Shown here piece after piece: positions 37,899-46,028 of a DNA stretch of 64,000 nt. Position numbers and translations under genes: made by a program. Source of the stretch: Ureibacillus endophyticus. GTDB taxonomy: Bacteria > Bacillota > Bacilli > Bacillales_A > Planococcaceae. Under the pieces are notes generated by a model, which was not told where the DNA came from, ran no database searches, and was given only the letters and a program-made list of their open reading frames with translations. Every line of letters begins with the position of its first letter. Position 1 is the first letter of the stretch. The stretch is from contig NZ_RBZN01000018.1 in NCBI RefSeq assembly GCF_003628435.1, positions 1 to 64,000 of the forward strand, given 5' to 3'.

Positions 37899-39474
37899 CT
37901 ATACTTCATTCTTCAAATACTGATCTTTTATATTTTTTTTATCCGCATACATACGTGAATCGCAAGTATGATAGAGATGCTCATAATTTATACCATCCTC
38001 TTCAACAAAAGCAATGCCGATACTTGGTATAACTTTAATTTCTATGCCGTCTCGCTTATACAAGTTCTTCTGAAATACATTCCGCACCTCATTGATTTTC
38101 TTTATAAACTTTTCCTTTGATTCTATTTGCTCAAAAAACATAATAAATTCATCGCCACCTAAACGTGCTATTATGTTTGGATTTGGTAAATTTTTATGCC
38201 AACAATTTGCTGTGAATATTAGTACATTATCTCCTGTTAGATGGCCGTATTCATCATTGATTTCTTTAAAAAAGTTTAAATCACAAATCACAAATCATTA
38301 ATGCAGCATCTTTTTTGGGGGACTGTGCCAACTTTTGTTTTACTACTTCCTCAAAATAAGTACGATTATATAGTCCTGTCAGTACGTCGTGATGTGCTAA
38401 ATATTCATATTGTTTAGATTGTTGAAGTAAACTTTCTTCATACTTTATCGATTCTGTAATGTCATGTAATATGAACATTTTACCAATTGGCTTATTATTA
38501 CTTCCATTTACAAATGAAAAATGAACATTATAATACGTTGCTCTTAATTGCATGGATTGTGTTGTTAAGTGATTAATTTCTGACGTACGTTCAATAAATT
38601 GTACTAGCGGTGGAAAATGTGATAGTACTTCTGCTGCCGAGTTGCCAATCAACTTTTTATTAGGTAAATATCCAAATAATTTTATGGCAGACTTATTATA
38701 GATTTTTAAATTATTATCTATATCAAAAATAATTACAGCATCCTTTATGGATTCAAAAACTTTTTTCATAGCTAGAGGAGATAATTTTAGCAGATTAAAT
38801 CGGTAAATTCCCCATAAGTAAAATAAAGATGAAAATACAAGCCCAAAAGGTGATATATCAATGGGTACTTTTATAGCACCGATTGAATGGATAAATGGAA
38901 ACCCAAATACAAATAAAGAGCCAATTATCATGAGGGCTACTTGTTTTTTTCTCTCTCTATTTGACTTAAGATATAAGTGGATTAATAAACCTATACCAAT
39001 TAAATAGTAACTATAGACGTAAACAATATGTAAGTAAAACAGAGGGCCTCTATCTAAAACAATGAGTGGAAATCCTTGAGAAAAGTCTAAAGCTGTACTT
39101 TTGTAAAATAAATGGTGCCATTCATTTGTAAAATGGGCACTTAACGTATAAATTGGACCGATTGATAATAAAGCGATTGTTCTTTTTGTTAAAAATCTTT
39201 GGTTACCTGTGAATTGTAATGTCATGATTACCCAAATAATCGGTGCAAAAGGAATTCCAATATACTGAATGTGTATTCAAAACATCATTTGGTCGACTGT
39301 CGTACTTAAAAGTTGAAAAGCATATCCAAATGTGTAAAAAAAGGCGGATAATACACCTAAGCCATAACTAATCGTAATAGGAGTTTCTCTATTTTGCCAA
39401 GCATAATTTAGTAATATCATATAGCAAAAAATAAAAAGAATTAAAATGGATGAAAGTATAAAGTTGTAGCTCAA
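37899..39474 (-). pseudogene. Diguanylate cyclase (7TM-PAS-GGDEF) inactivated twice
   Basis: One gene in three pieces. 39474-39277: TTG start behind GGAGGA, first two membrane helices, ending ..QMMF at TGA. 39225 and below continue in the same frame (IHIQYIGIPFAPIIW bridges them), giving the rest of a histidine-kinase-type 7TM sensor, a PAS domain and the start of GGDEF (AHHDVLTGLYNRTYF). A 7-bp tandem duplication (TCACAAA at 38281-38287 and 38288-38294) shifts the frame inside MICDL-NFFKEI. The rest of the cyclase, with RLGGDEF intact, is 38291-37899. Conserved TGG to TGA plus the duplication explain both breaks. The protein would have made cyclic di-GMP. Confidence 0.85.
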
Positions 39475-39630
39475 TGTGCATTCCTCCGATAGTATCTACC
39501 AGTAAATACTAATTCATATAATAGATTGTAAAATAATGTAATCGGAAAATCCATTTTTTAATTATGTGTCTTCGTATGTTATCATGTGTTTTTTATATTA
39601 TTTTCATAATAATTTCCAAGAAATCTAAAG

Positions 39631-39657
39631 GGCGCATCCTTATTCAAGGAAAGCGCC
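39631..39657 (-). terminator. Terminator of the DUF402 gene
   Basis: GGCGC.TCCTT / AAGGA.GCGCC stem around ATTC; shares its core with 37831-37862. Confidence 0.6.
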
Positions 39658-39697
39658 TAATTTTAGAATATCATTAATCTAAAAATAAAAAGGTTTT

Positions 39698-40237
39698 TTA
39701 TCCCTTTTCTAAAAGTGGAATAAATCTTTTATGGTTATAAATACTTTGAGATTCTGCAACAGTTTGAGAGAGTACATCATCAATTGAATTTAGTAATGTT
39801 TCTAATGCACGTTTAGCTAATCCATTTTCAAACTCTTCTAATACTACAGGCAATTCGTCTTCATCCAAAATAAAATACTCTCCATTTGGAAGAACTAGTA
39901 CATCAATAATTAAATCTTCAAATGAGACTATACTCTCTAGAAATTTTGTATTCTTTACAATGTTAAAATACGAAGCTAAATAATTTCCCTCCTTATCTCT
40001 CCAAAAATATAAATTATATGGACGATCTAACCAATAATAAGCAATAGTATAACTCCCTAATGGAATTGTTATATGTAAATCGTTAACCTTCATTGTAAAA
40101 GGTTCTTTTATAAGATGGAACAAACTGATACAGTGATTTTGAGAACTTAATAATCTACATTTATATTCTACAATTTTAGAATCATACCTTATTTTTCTCT
40201 CGGTAATTTCCTTCCATTTACTATTTAAATTAATCAA
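39698..40237 (-). CDS. DUF402 / Ntdp-like protein
   Basis: A 179-residue DUF402 protein. The core YYWLDRPYNLYFWRD, YLASYFNIVK and FEDLIIDVLVLPNGEYFILD-EDELP is the family fold; the Asp/Glu-rich end of this stretch supplies metal ligands in characterised nucleoside tri/diphosphatases of the family. Activity here is inferred, not certain. The TTG start has AAAGGAAC about 10 bases upstream. Single gene on the minus strand. Confidence 0.82.
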   Translation of the reverse strand: MINLNSKWKEITERKIRYDSKIVEYKCRLLSSQNHCISLFHLIKEPFTMKVNDLHITIPLGSYTIAYYWLDRPYNLYFWRDKEGNYLASYFNIVKNTKFLESIVSFEDLIIDVLVLPNGEYFILDEDELPVVLEEFENGLAKRALETLLNSIDDVLSQTVAESQSIYNHKRFIPLLEKG

Positions 40238-40386
40238 ATCTAACCGTTCCTTTCAAAGATATCTATTATGCCTATCATTTTATCATTTAAAGAATTATCT
40301 CAGTCTTAACATATATATCCAATAACTTTTCTAGGAAAGACTTGTACTTAATCTTACATAGCAAATAAGAAGGCATTTTATTTATG

Positions 40387-40415
40387 AAAAAAAGCTCCCA
40401 AAATAATTGGAAGCT
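40387..40415 (-). terminator. Terminator of the CPBP gene
   Basis: Minus strand AGCTTCC / GGGAGCT (one mismatch) then seven Ts; begins at the stop codon. Confidence 0.8.
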
Positions 40416-41229
40416 AAGATAAAACTCTCTCATTATTTACAATAATAGACGTCTCATTTTTTCCATAGAAAATCTTCGTTAAAACAAGAGTCGTCATCAT
40501 AAATAAACCAATCACAATCAAATTCAATAAACCGATATCTCCATCAAATTTCAATATTGCAATATCGCTACTTCCAACCAGATGAGATGTCGAGAAGTTA
40601 TAAATTAAATGTGCGAAAATACATGGAAGCAACGAACCGCTTTTTAAATAAACATTTAAAAATACACAGCTCATCAACATTAATACTACAATACTAATTG
40701 GGTCTAACCCTTTGAATATATGGAAAATCATAAATAGAAAACTCGTCATCAAGTACAACTTCTTCTTTGAAAGGAACTTCAAGTTTGCCACAAAATATCC
40801 TCGAAATAATACTTCTTCATAAAATGCAGCAACAAACCAAGACACAAATACCATAATGAATAAAACGTAAAAACTTGGTTCAACAAATACTCCCAAATAC
40901 CACTGTGCATCTACAACTCCTAAATTAGATGCCACCATGCTAACGATGAACACAAATAATACCGTAAGCACAATCGAACTGATTGAGAATAATAAATCCT
41001 TTCTTTTAAATTGAAAACCAAGTGTTCGAATTTGCTTACCATCCACCAATTTATAAAATAGTAATGTTGCAAGGGCAGTAGTACCACTCACGATTAATCC
41101 AACTAAGGAAAACATTTTTAAGTCTGGTGTTGTAATGTACTGAAATAAATCGAGGGGGAATAGCAACAAATAATTTAATAAAAAGTTAACGACACAAATG
41201 CTCACAATATGCAATAATCCAACTTTCAT
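40414..41229 (-). CDS. CPBP-family intramembrane metalloprotease
   Basis: A 271-residue protein with seven or eight membrane helices and the CPBP/ABI (CaaX-protease-like) motifs: EEVLFRGYF with the paired glutamates, FMIFHIFKG with a histidine, and IFAHLIYNFSTS. In bacteria these proteins often serve bacteriocin immunity or membrane-protein processing; the role here is unknown. The ATG at 41229 is preferred, as AAAGGATGG lies upstream; an ATG at 41250 has no ribosome site. Divergent from the two-component genes. Confidence 0.83.
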   Translation of the reverse strand: MKVGLLHIVSICVVNFLLNYLLLFPLDLFQYITTPDLKMFSLVGLIVSGTTALATLLFYKLVDGKQIRTLGFQFKRKDLLFSISSIVLTVLFVFIVSMVASNLGVVDAQWYLGVFVEPSFYVLFIMVFVSWFVAAFYEEVLFRGYFVANLKFLSKKKLYLMTSFLFMIFHIFKGLDPISIVVLMLMSCVFLNVYLKSGSLLPCIFAHLIYNFSTSHLVGSSDIAILKFDGDIGLLNLIVIGLFMMTTLVLTKIFYGKNETSIIVNNERVLS

Positions 41230-41337
41230 TTTCAACCATCCTTTATCCATTTGTTAGTTCTCAGTTTAAAGATGAAAAGTCAGAGTAATAAGTGCCGTCA
41301 GGATAAAGGGAAGTCATATTTTTATGTATTTTTTTCC

Positions 41338-41365
41338 AAAAGTCACTTTAACATATGACTTTTTT
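41338..41365 (+). other. Terminator-like hairpin in the leader of the sensor kinase
   Basis: AAAAGTCA / TGACTTTT with a 10-base loop, followed by a T-run, 41 bases before the kinase start. It could be an attenuator or a stop for upstream transcription. Confidence 0.4.
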
Positions 41366-41405
41366 TGTGTAGATTGAAGATAGATTATTTGAAAGAAGTG
41401 AAAGA

Positions 41406-42596
41406 ATGCAGGTTGCTTTAGATAAGAGAAACTGGAATTGGTTAGATACGTTTTTATTTTTCATGCGAACGTTATGGATTTACTATAATGCCAGTTATGT
41501 AATCGAAAACACGGCCAATTATCAAAATAAATGGCTAATCTTTCTTTGGTTTATGGCGATTTATTTAGTTCCATTGCTATTTTATCGCCCAAAATACATG
41601 AAACTTATAAGCTTTTACATAGCAGAAACCCTTATTACGGCGAGTATGTTTTTTTATATGATGATTCAATTTCAAATGGCGGGCGTCTATGATTTCTTAT
41701 ATTTGCCTCTCATTATGATTGGCTACGTTTGCCAAGTTCGTCCCTATTTATGGATTGGGATGATTACAAGTGTTATGGTCTTCTTGACTGGAACAGCGTT
41801 GGGCGATCAATTCACCGAGCATTTTATTTCAGCATTTATCAATACCGCACTCTTTTATATGATTGGGTTCAGCCTAGGACGAATTACCGTTATCAATAAC
41901 AAAAATAAAGCGTTAATACTATCGATTCAAGAAAAGAATAAAGCGTTAGAACAATATTCTAGAAGAATAGAAGAGCTAACGATAATGGAAGAGCGAAATC
42001 GGGTGTCACAAGACCTTCATGATACAGTGGGGCATATTTTCACTTCCGTTATCACCAGTTTAGATGCTTTGCCGTTTGTCATGAGAGCAAACCAGCAAGT
42101 AGCTGAGGAACATATAAAAGAAATAGCCGACCTTGCAAGAAATGGTTTGAATGATGTACGAAAAACCATTCATCAAATCTCACCAACCGAAAGTCACTTA
42201 CCCTTATCTCAAACTTTCCAAGAAGTAGTAACAGAGTTTATGAAACATACGGGGACAACTGTAGATTTTAAAATTGAAGGTAATGAAAGAGAAATCGGAG
42301 AAAGAATTAAGTTTGCCTATACTCGCTGTTTACAAGAAGGGTTAACGAATGCCATTAAACATGGGAGGGCAACTCAAATCAACGTAAGGTTATCTTTTAA
42401 AGAAGAGTCTCTATTAATGGAAATAAAAGATAATGGAATCGGTTTTGAATCTATCAGTCTAGGGTTTGGTTTACAAGGAATGAAGGACCGAATGACTGCA
42501 TTAAATGGTATGGTGAACATTAATTCAAAACCGAATGAAGGTACAGAACTACGCTGTTCAATCCCTCTAGCAAAGGAAGTCATGTTGAATGATTAA
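41406..42596 (+). CDS. Sensor histidine kinase (HisKA_3, NarL/DesK class)
   Basis: A 396-residue kinase. About five or six membrane helices fill residues 18-160, with little extracellular sequence, so the sensor is probably intramembrane. A short coiled coil leads to the H-box EERNRVSQDLHDTVGH with His205. The ATPase domain has EGLTNAIKHG (N-box) and GFGLQGMKDRM (G-box). It phosphorylates the response regulator encoded next, whose start overlaps by 8 bases. Signal unknown. GAAAGAAGTG ribosome site. Confidence 0.93.
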   Translation: MQVALDKRNWNWLDTFLFFMRTLWIYYNASYVIENTANYQNKWLIFLWFMAIYLVPLLFYRPKYMKLISFYIAETLITASMFFYMMIQFQMAGVYDFLYLPLIMIGYVCQVRPYLWIGMITSVMVFLTGTALGDQFTEHFISAFINTALFYMIGFSLGRITVINNKNKALILSIQEKNKALEQYSRRIEELTIMEERNRVSQDLHDTVGHIFTSVITSLDALPFVMRANQQVAEEHIKEIADLARNGLNDVRKTIHQISPTESHLPLSQTFQEVVTEFMKHTGTTVDFKIEGNEREIGERIKFAYTRCLQEGLTNAIKHGRATQINVRLSFKEESLLMEIKDNGIGFESISLGFGLQGMKDRMTALNGMVNINSKPNEGTELRCSIPLAKEVMLND

Positions 42597-43245
42597 GACA
42601 ATCATCGTTGAAGACCAAGAATTAATAAGAAAAAGTTTGAAAATCGTTTTGGAAAGCATGTCGGAAATTCGTATTATCGGAATGGCTTCAAATGGAGAAG
42701 AAGCGATTCAACTTTGTGAACGTGAAAAACCAGACATTGTATTAATGGATATTCAAATGCCGGTCATGGATGGAGTAAAAGCTACAGAAATCATTAAGAC
42801 CCAAATGCCAGAAACCAAAGTGATCATCTTAACCACTTTCCAAGATATTACTTATGTAATGAATGCATTAAATGCGGGGGCTGAAGGATATATTTTAAAA
42901 GCGGTTGATCCGCAGTTTTTAGTGGATGGCATTAAGATGGTGTATCATGGCGGTTCATTAATTCCACAGGAGCTTGCGAAAGAGGTGTTCCAATCCATCC
43001 ATAGTAGTCCGGTAGAACAGGATTCAACGGTTAGTTCGAATCCTTATGAACTTAGTCAACAAGAATTAAAGGTTTTAAAATATTTAGCACAAGGGCTCTC
43101 CAATAAGGCGATTTCAGAAAGAATGTTTTTATCATTAGGTACTGTTAAAAATTATATTTCTAATATTTATTCCAAGTTGAATGTGAAAAATCGTTCAGCA
43201 GCAATAACGAAAGCCATTGAAGAAAGTATTATTAAAGAAAAATAA
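42589..43245 (+). CDS. NarL/LuxR-type response regulator
   Basis: A 218-residue regulator. The receiver domain has the acidic pair Glu8/Asp9, phosphoacceptor Asp54 (VLMDIQMPVMDG), the Thr of ILTTF and Lys of YILKAVDP. The C-terminal LuxR HTH is ELKVLKYLAQGLSNKAISE-RMFLSLGTVKNYISNI. Partner of the kinase that overlaps it. Genes it controls are not evident; the DinB gene follows after 17 bases and could be co-transcribed. Confidence 0.94.
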   Translation: MIKTIIVEDQELIRKSLKIVLESMSEIRIIGMASNGEEAIQLCEREKPDIVLMDIQMPVMDGVKATEIIKTQMPETKVIILTTFQDITYVMNALNAGAEGYILKAVDPQFLVDGIKMVYHGGSLIPQELAKEVFQSIHSSPVEQDSTVSSNPYELSQQELKVLKYLAQGLSNKAISERMFLSLGTVKNYISNIYSKLNVKNRSAAITKAIEESIIKEK

Positions 43246-43262
43246 ATACTGGGGTGGATCAA

Positions 43263-43697
43263 ATGAAGACAATTCAAAGGATGTATGACCATTTACATTG
43301 GGCAAATGAACGTATTCTAGAAGCATTGAAAAGTAGCGAAAATGAAGAAGCGATTCGTTTGTTTTCCCATATATTATTTGCTGAAAAAGTTTGGTTTACT
43401 AGATTACAAGGGTTGGATAGTTCACATTTGCCGATTTGGTCGGATATTGATTTAGACAGTTGCGCGGAATTAATAAAAGAAAATCAAAAAACCATTACGA
43501 AATTTCTTCAAAGTGCAGACCGTGATAGTATTATTTCCTACAAAAATAGTAAAGGTATCGAGTTCAAAAATTCAGTACGCGATGTTTTAACCCATGTTGC
43601 TTTACATGGTCAGTATCATCGAGGGCAAATTAACACTCGACTTCGCATAAGTGGATTTGAACCAGTGAATGTTGACTATATTACATTTGTGAGATAA
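43263..43697 (+). CDS. DinB-family protein (first of two)
   Basis: A 144-residue four-helix-bundle protein. The metal histidines are seen in MYDHLHWANERI, FSHILFAEKVW and LHGQYHRGQIN. DinB/YfiT folds include thiol-dependent transferases and hydrolases; the substrate here is unknown. The ATG is chosen because GGGGTGG precedes it. Between the two-component pair and a VOC gene, possibly one transcript. Confidence 0.82.
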   Translation: MKTIQRMYDHLHWANERILEALKSSENEEAIRLFSHILFAEKVWFTRLQGLDSSHLPIWSDIDLDSCAELIKENQKTITKFLQSADRDSIISYKNSKGIEFKNSVRDVLTHVALHGQYHRGQINTRLRISGFEPVNVDYITFVR

Positions 43698-43714
43698 TTA
43701 TTGGAGGTTCTTAC

Positions 43715-44137
43715 ATGAAACCACGTATTTCCGTACTAACTTTAGGTGTAGATGATTTAGAAAAGTCGGTAGCATTTTATCGAGATGGGCTTGGATTACA
43801 AACAGAAGGAATCATCGGGCAGGAATTTGAGCATGGTGCTGTTGCCTTTTTTGATCTTCAATCAGGAGTAAAACTTGCCCTTTGGAAACGGGCAGATATT
43901 GCACATGACACGGGACTGAATGTGACACCCAAAAGCCCTACTGAATTTACAATCGGGCATAATCTTGGAAGTAAAGAAGAAGTTGATAGCGTATTAGAGC
44001 AGGCAGAGAAGGCTGGTGCCACGATTACAGTGCGTGGACATGAGACGTTCTGGGGCGGATATTCAGGCTATTTCCAAGACCCAGACGGCCATCTGTGGGA
44101 AGTCGTGTGGAATCCAGCTTGGGAAATAACGGAATAA
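43715..44137 (+). CDS. VOC-family (glyoxalase/bleomycin-resistance) protein
   Basis: A 140-residue protein made of two beta-alpha-beta-beta-beta units: VLTLGVDDLEKSVAFYRDGL opens the first and YFQDPDGHLWEVVWNPAW closes the second. The latter supplies a conserved metal Glu/His pair. Typical of YaeR/YcgJ-like VOC proteins; substrate unknown. ATTGGAGG ribosome site. Ends at a terminator. Confidence 0.88.
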   Translation: MKPRISVLTLGVDDLEKSVAFYRDGLGLQTEGIIGQEFEHGAVAFFDLQSGVKLALWKRADIAHDTGLNVTPKSPTEFTIGHNLGSKEEVDSVLEQAEKAGATITVRGHETFWGGYSGYFQDPDGHLWEVVWNPAWEITE

Positions 44138-44144
44138 CTTGAGG

Positions 44145-44180
44145 AAAAGTGCGATATCTAAATGGTTATCGCATTTTTAC
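44145..44180 (+). terminator. Terminator of the DinB-VOC transcript
   Basis: AAAAGTGCGATA / TATCGCATTTTT around a 10-base loop. Its position shows that the M50 gene does not begin at 44162. Confidence 0.85.
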
Positions 44181-44221
44181 TTTTTCCCTTCGCTGTATTG
44201 ATTAAATTGGGGGATAAAATA

Positions 44222-45274
44222 ATGAATAAACTAACATCTCCTTTGGGGATTACGATTTTAATAGCTTTATTAATAGGATTATTTAACTTTACAAACTTTG
44301 CAGAGACGGTAAATTATTTTGGATTGGCGTTCTGCCTTTTATTTTTTACATTGTTCATTCATGAGCTAGGACATGCGTTATTTGGGATATGGTCTGGCTA
44401 TCGATTTAATTACTTAACAGTTGGTCCTATAACAATCGAAAAGATGGAACGTTTACGATTAAAAATTAACAATAGTTGGTTTTTAGTAGGTGGGATAGCG
44501 AATTGTTCCCCTTTATCCAACGATTTAACAACGATTGCGAAACAACATAAACGGTTTGCTGCGGGTGGACCTATCTTTTCTTTTATTGCAGCAATCATTA
44601 GTTTAATAGCAGGGAGTTTATTGAATATAAACTGGGTTACATATTTTGGAATATTTAATTTGTTTATTTTTATCGTAACGATTTTGCCTTATAAAGGAAC
44701 GCTAAAATCGGATGGACGAGTGTTACTTGAGTTATCGAAAAAGGGGAAAGAGCAGGAAGAGTACTTAATTTCTCTATCATTGTTCAAAGAAATGAACTCG
44801 CCATTTCATCCAACAAAGTGGTCAATTGATTTAATAGAGCGAGCCAAAACAATGCAACCTACTGTGGATAATGTGATGGTATGTTATATTCTTTTTTACT
44901 ACACACTTATTCAAGAAGGCTATGAAAATGCTTCTAGATTGCTTGAACCCTTTAAGCAAATACCTGTTACGAAGGAAAATAAAATGGCTTTACAATTTAT
45001 TAATCATATCAAACAGGTCGATCTTATTGTTGAAGGAAATTTTGATAAAGCAACAATCCATCATTTACATCAACAATTAAGTCCAATTGATCCGTTTAGT
45101 TATAAAAGAAGCCAAGCGATACTTGCTAATTTAGAAGGAAATGATAAGTTAGTGTTGCAAAAAATAGGTGAAGTCGAAAAAGAAATCAAGAAGGGCAAAC
45201 ATCTTTTTGGATTCTACGCTGCAGAAGAACAACTAACTCAATTATTAAAATCGAAATTAATGACGCTTACATGA
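44222..45274 (+). CDS. M50-family membrane metalloprotease
   Basis: A 350-residue protein. Membrane helices fill about 1-170 and carry the zinc motif HELGH at residues 47-51. A second motif near 150-165 (LPYKGTLKSDGRVLLEL) supplies the Asp ligand (SDGR). The C-terminal half is soluble and helical, TPR-like. M50 enzymes cut substrates within the membrane; the target here is unknown. The ATG with GGGGGA upstream is chosen over one at 44162 inside the preceding terminator. Confidence 0.85.
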   Translation: MNKLTSPLGITILIALLIGLFNFTNFAETVNYFGLAFCLLFFTLFIHELGHALFGIWSGYRFNYLTVGPITIEKMERLRLKINNSWFLVGGIANCSPLSNDLTTIAKQHKRFAAGGPIFSFIAAIISLIAGSLLNINWVTYFGIFNLFIFIVTILPYKGTLKSDGRVLLELSKKGKEQEEYLISLSLFKEMNSPFHPTKWSIDLIERAKTMQPTVDNVMVCYILFYYTLIQEGYENASRLLEPFKQIPVTKENKMALQFINHIKQVDLIVEGNFDKATIHHLHQQLSPIDPFSYKRSQAILANLEGNDKLVLQKIGEVEKEIKKGKHLFGFYAAEEQLTQLLKSKLMTLT

Positions 45275-45293
45275 ACTGTAGGCGTTTTTTTTT
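45263..45293 (+). terminator. Terminator of the M50 gene
   Basis: ACGCTTAC / GTAGGCGT (one G-T) with the stop codon in the stem-loop, then ten Ts. In 45294-45562 I see only a weak flagellar-type (SigmaD) -10, GCGATAT at 45505-45511, without a clear -35. Confidence 0.85.
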
Positions 45294-45562
45294 TAATAAA
45301 TCCTCGATGAATCTCTATCATATAAATTTATATTCTTTCCATGTTTACTGCAAAAAATCTTTCACAATTGGATATTTGTTACTTTAAATGTATAGATTGC
45401 AAGAAAAATTTCATAGTTCTTTTTACTTATATTCGTGTCAGGAAGAAAGAAATGTGACAATAGTTTAGAAATGATAAAAGGTATATTTATTATCCAATTT
45501 TTGTGCGATATTATGTATTTGTAATAAGTAGTACTAAAGTTTAACTAGTTGAGGGGATGTGT

Positions 45563-46024
45563 ATGAAGGAGTTCGATAAAGACCAACTCTTTGGTCAATA
45601 TGTCGTGTTTGCGATAGAGAAACAATTATGTGCCCTTTCAATAAAGGAAGTTGTAGAAATTATTCGGATTCAGCCCATTACAGAAGTTGTAAACGATCGG
45701 GATTACATTAATGGTGTGATTAATTTAAGAGGTAGTATTATACCGGTTGTTCAGTTGCGTATGCGCTATAAATTACCTATAGTACCATTCAACAAAAAAA
45801 CACGTATTATCATTATTCGAAATGAGGATGAAGGCATAGGTCTAATTGTAGATGAAGTATTAATGGTCACTCATATTGAAGACGAACAGTTGGAACCGCC
45901 ATTAGAAATGTTTAACACTATCGAAAAAGATTGCTTCAAAGGATTTGCAAAAGTAAATGACCAATTAGTTGGCATATTGAATTTACAAAAAGTGCTCTAT
46001 CCTGAGGAGGTAAAGGAGGGATAA
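45563..46024 (+). CDS. cheW: CheW-type coupling protein
   Basis: A 153-residue CheW. The SH3-like double barrel shows YVVFAIEKQLCALSIKEVVE, YINGVINLRGSIIPVVQLR and IIVDEVLMVTHIED-type segments. It links chemoreceptors to CheA. GAGGGG precedes this ATG; the ATG at 45557 touches the ribosome site and was rejected. First gene of an operon with CheA-CheW, a chemoreceptor, STAS, PP2C and ATPase genes; 4 bases separate it from cheA. Confidence 0.92.
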   Translation: MKEFDKDQLFGQYVVFAIEKQLCALSIKEVVEIIRIQPITEVVNDRDYINGVINLRGSIIPVVQLRMRYKLPIVPFNKKTRIIIIRNEDEGIGLIVDEVLMVTHIEDEQLEPPLEMFNTIEKDCFKGFAKVNDQLVGILNLQKVLYPEEVKEG

Positions 46025-46028
46025 AACC

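Noticed and set aside
44162-44221. Earlier start for the M50 protease
   Set aside because: The region is the 3' arm of the VOC terminator; a proper ribosome site exists only before 44222.
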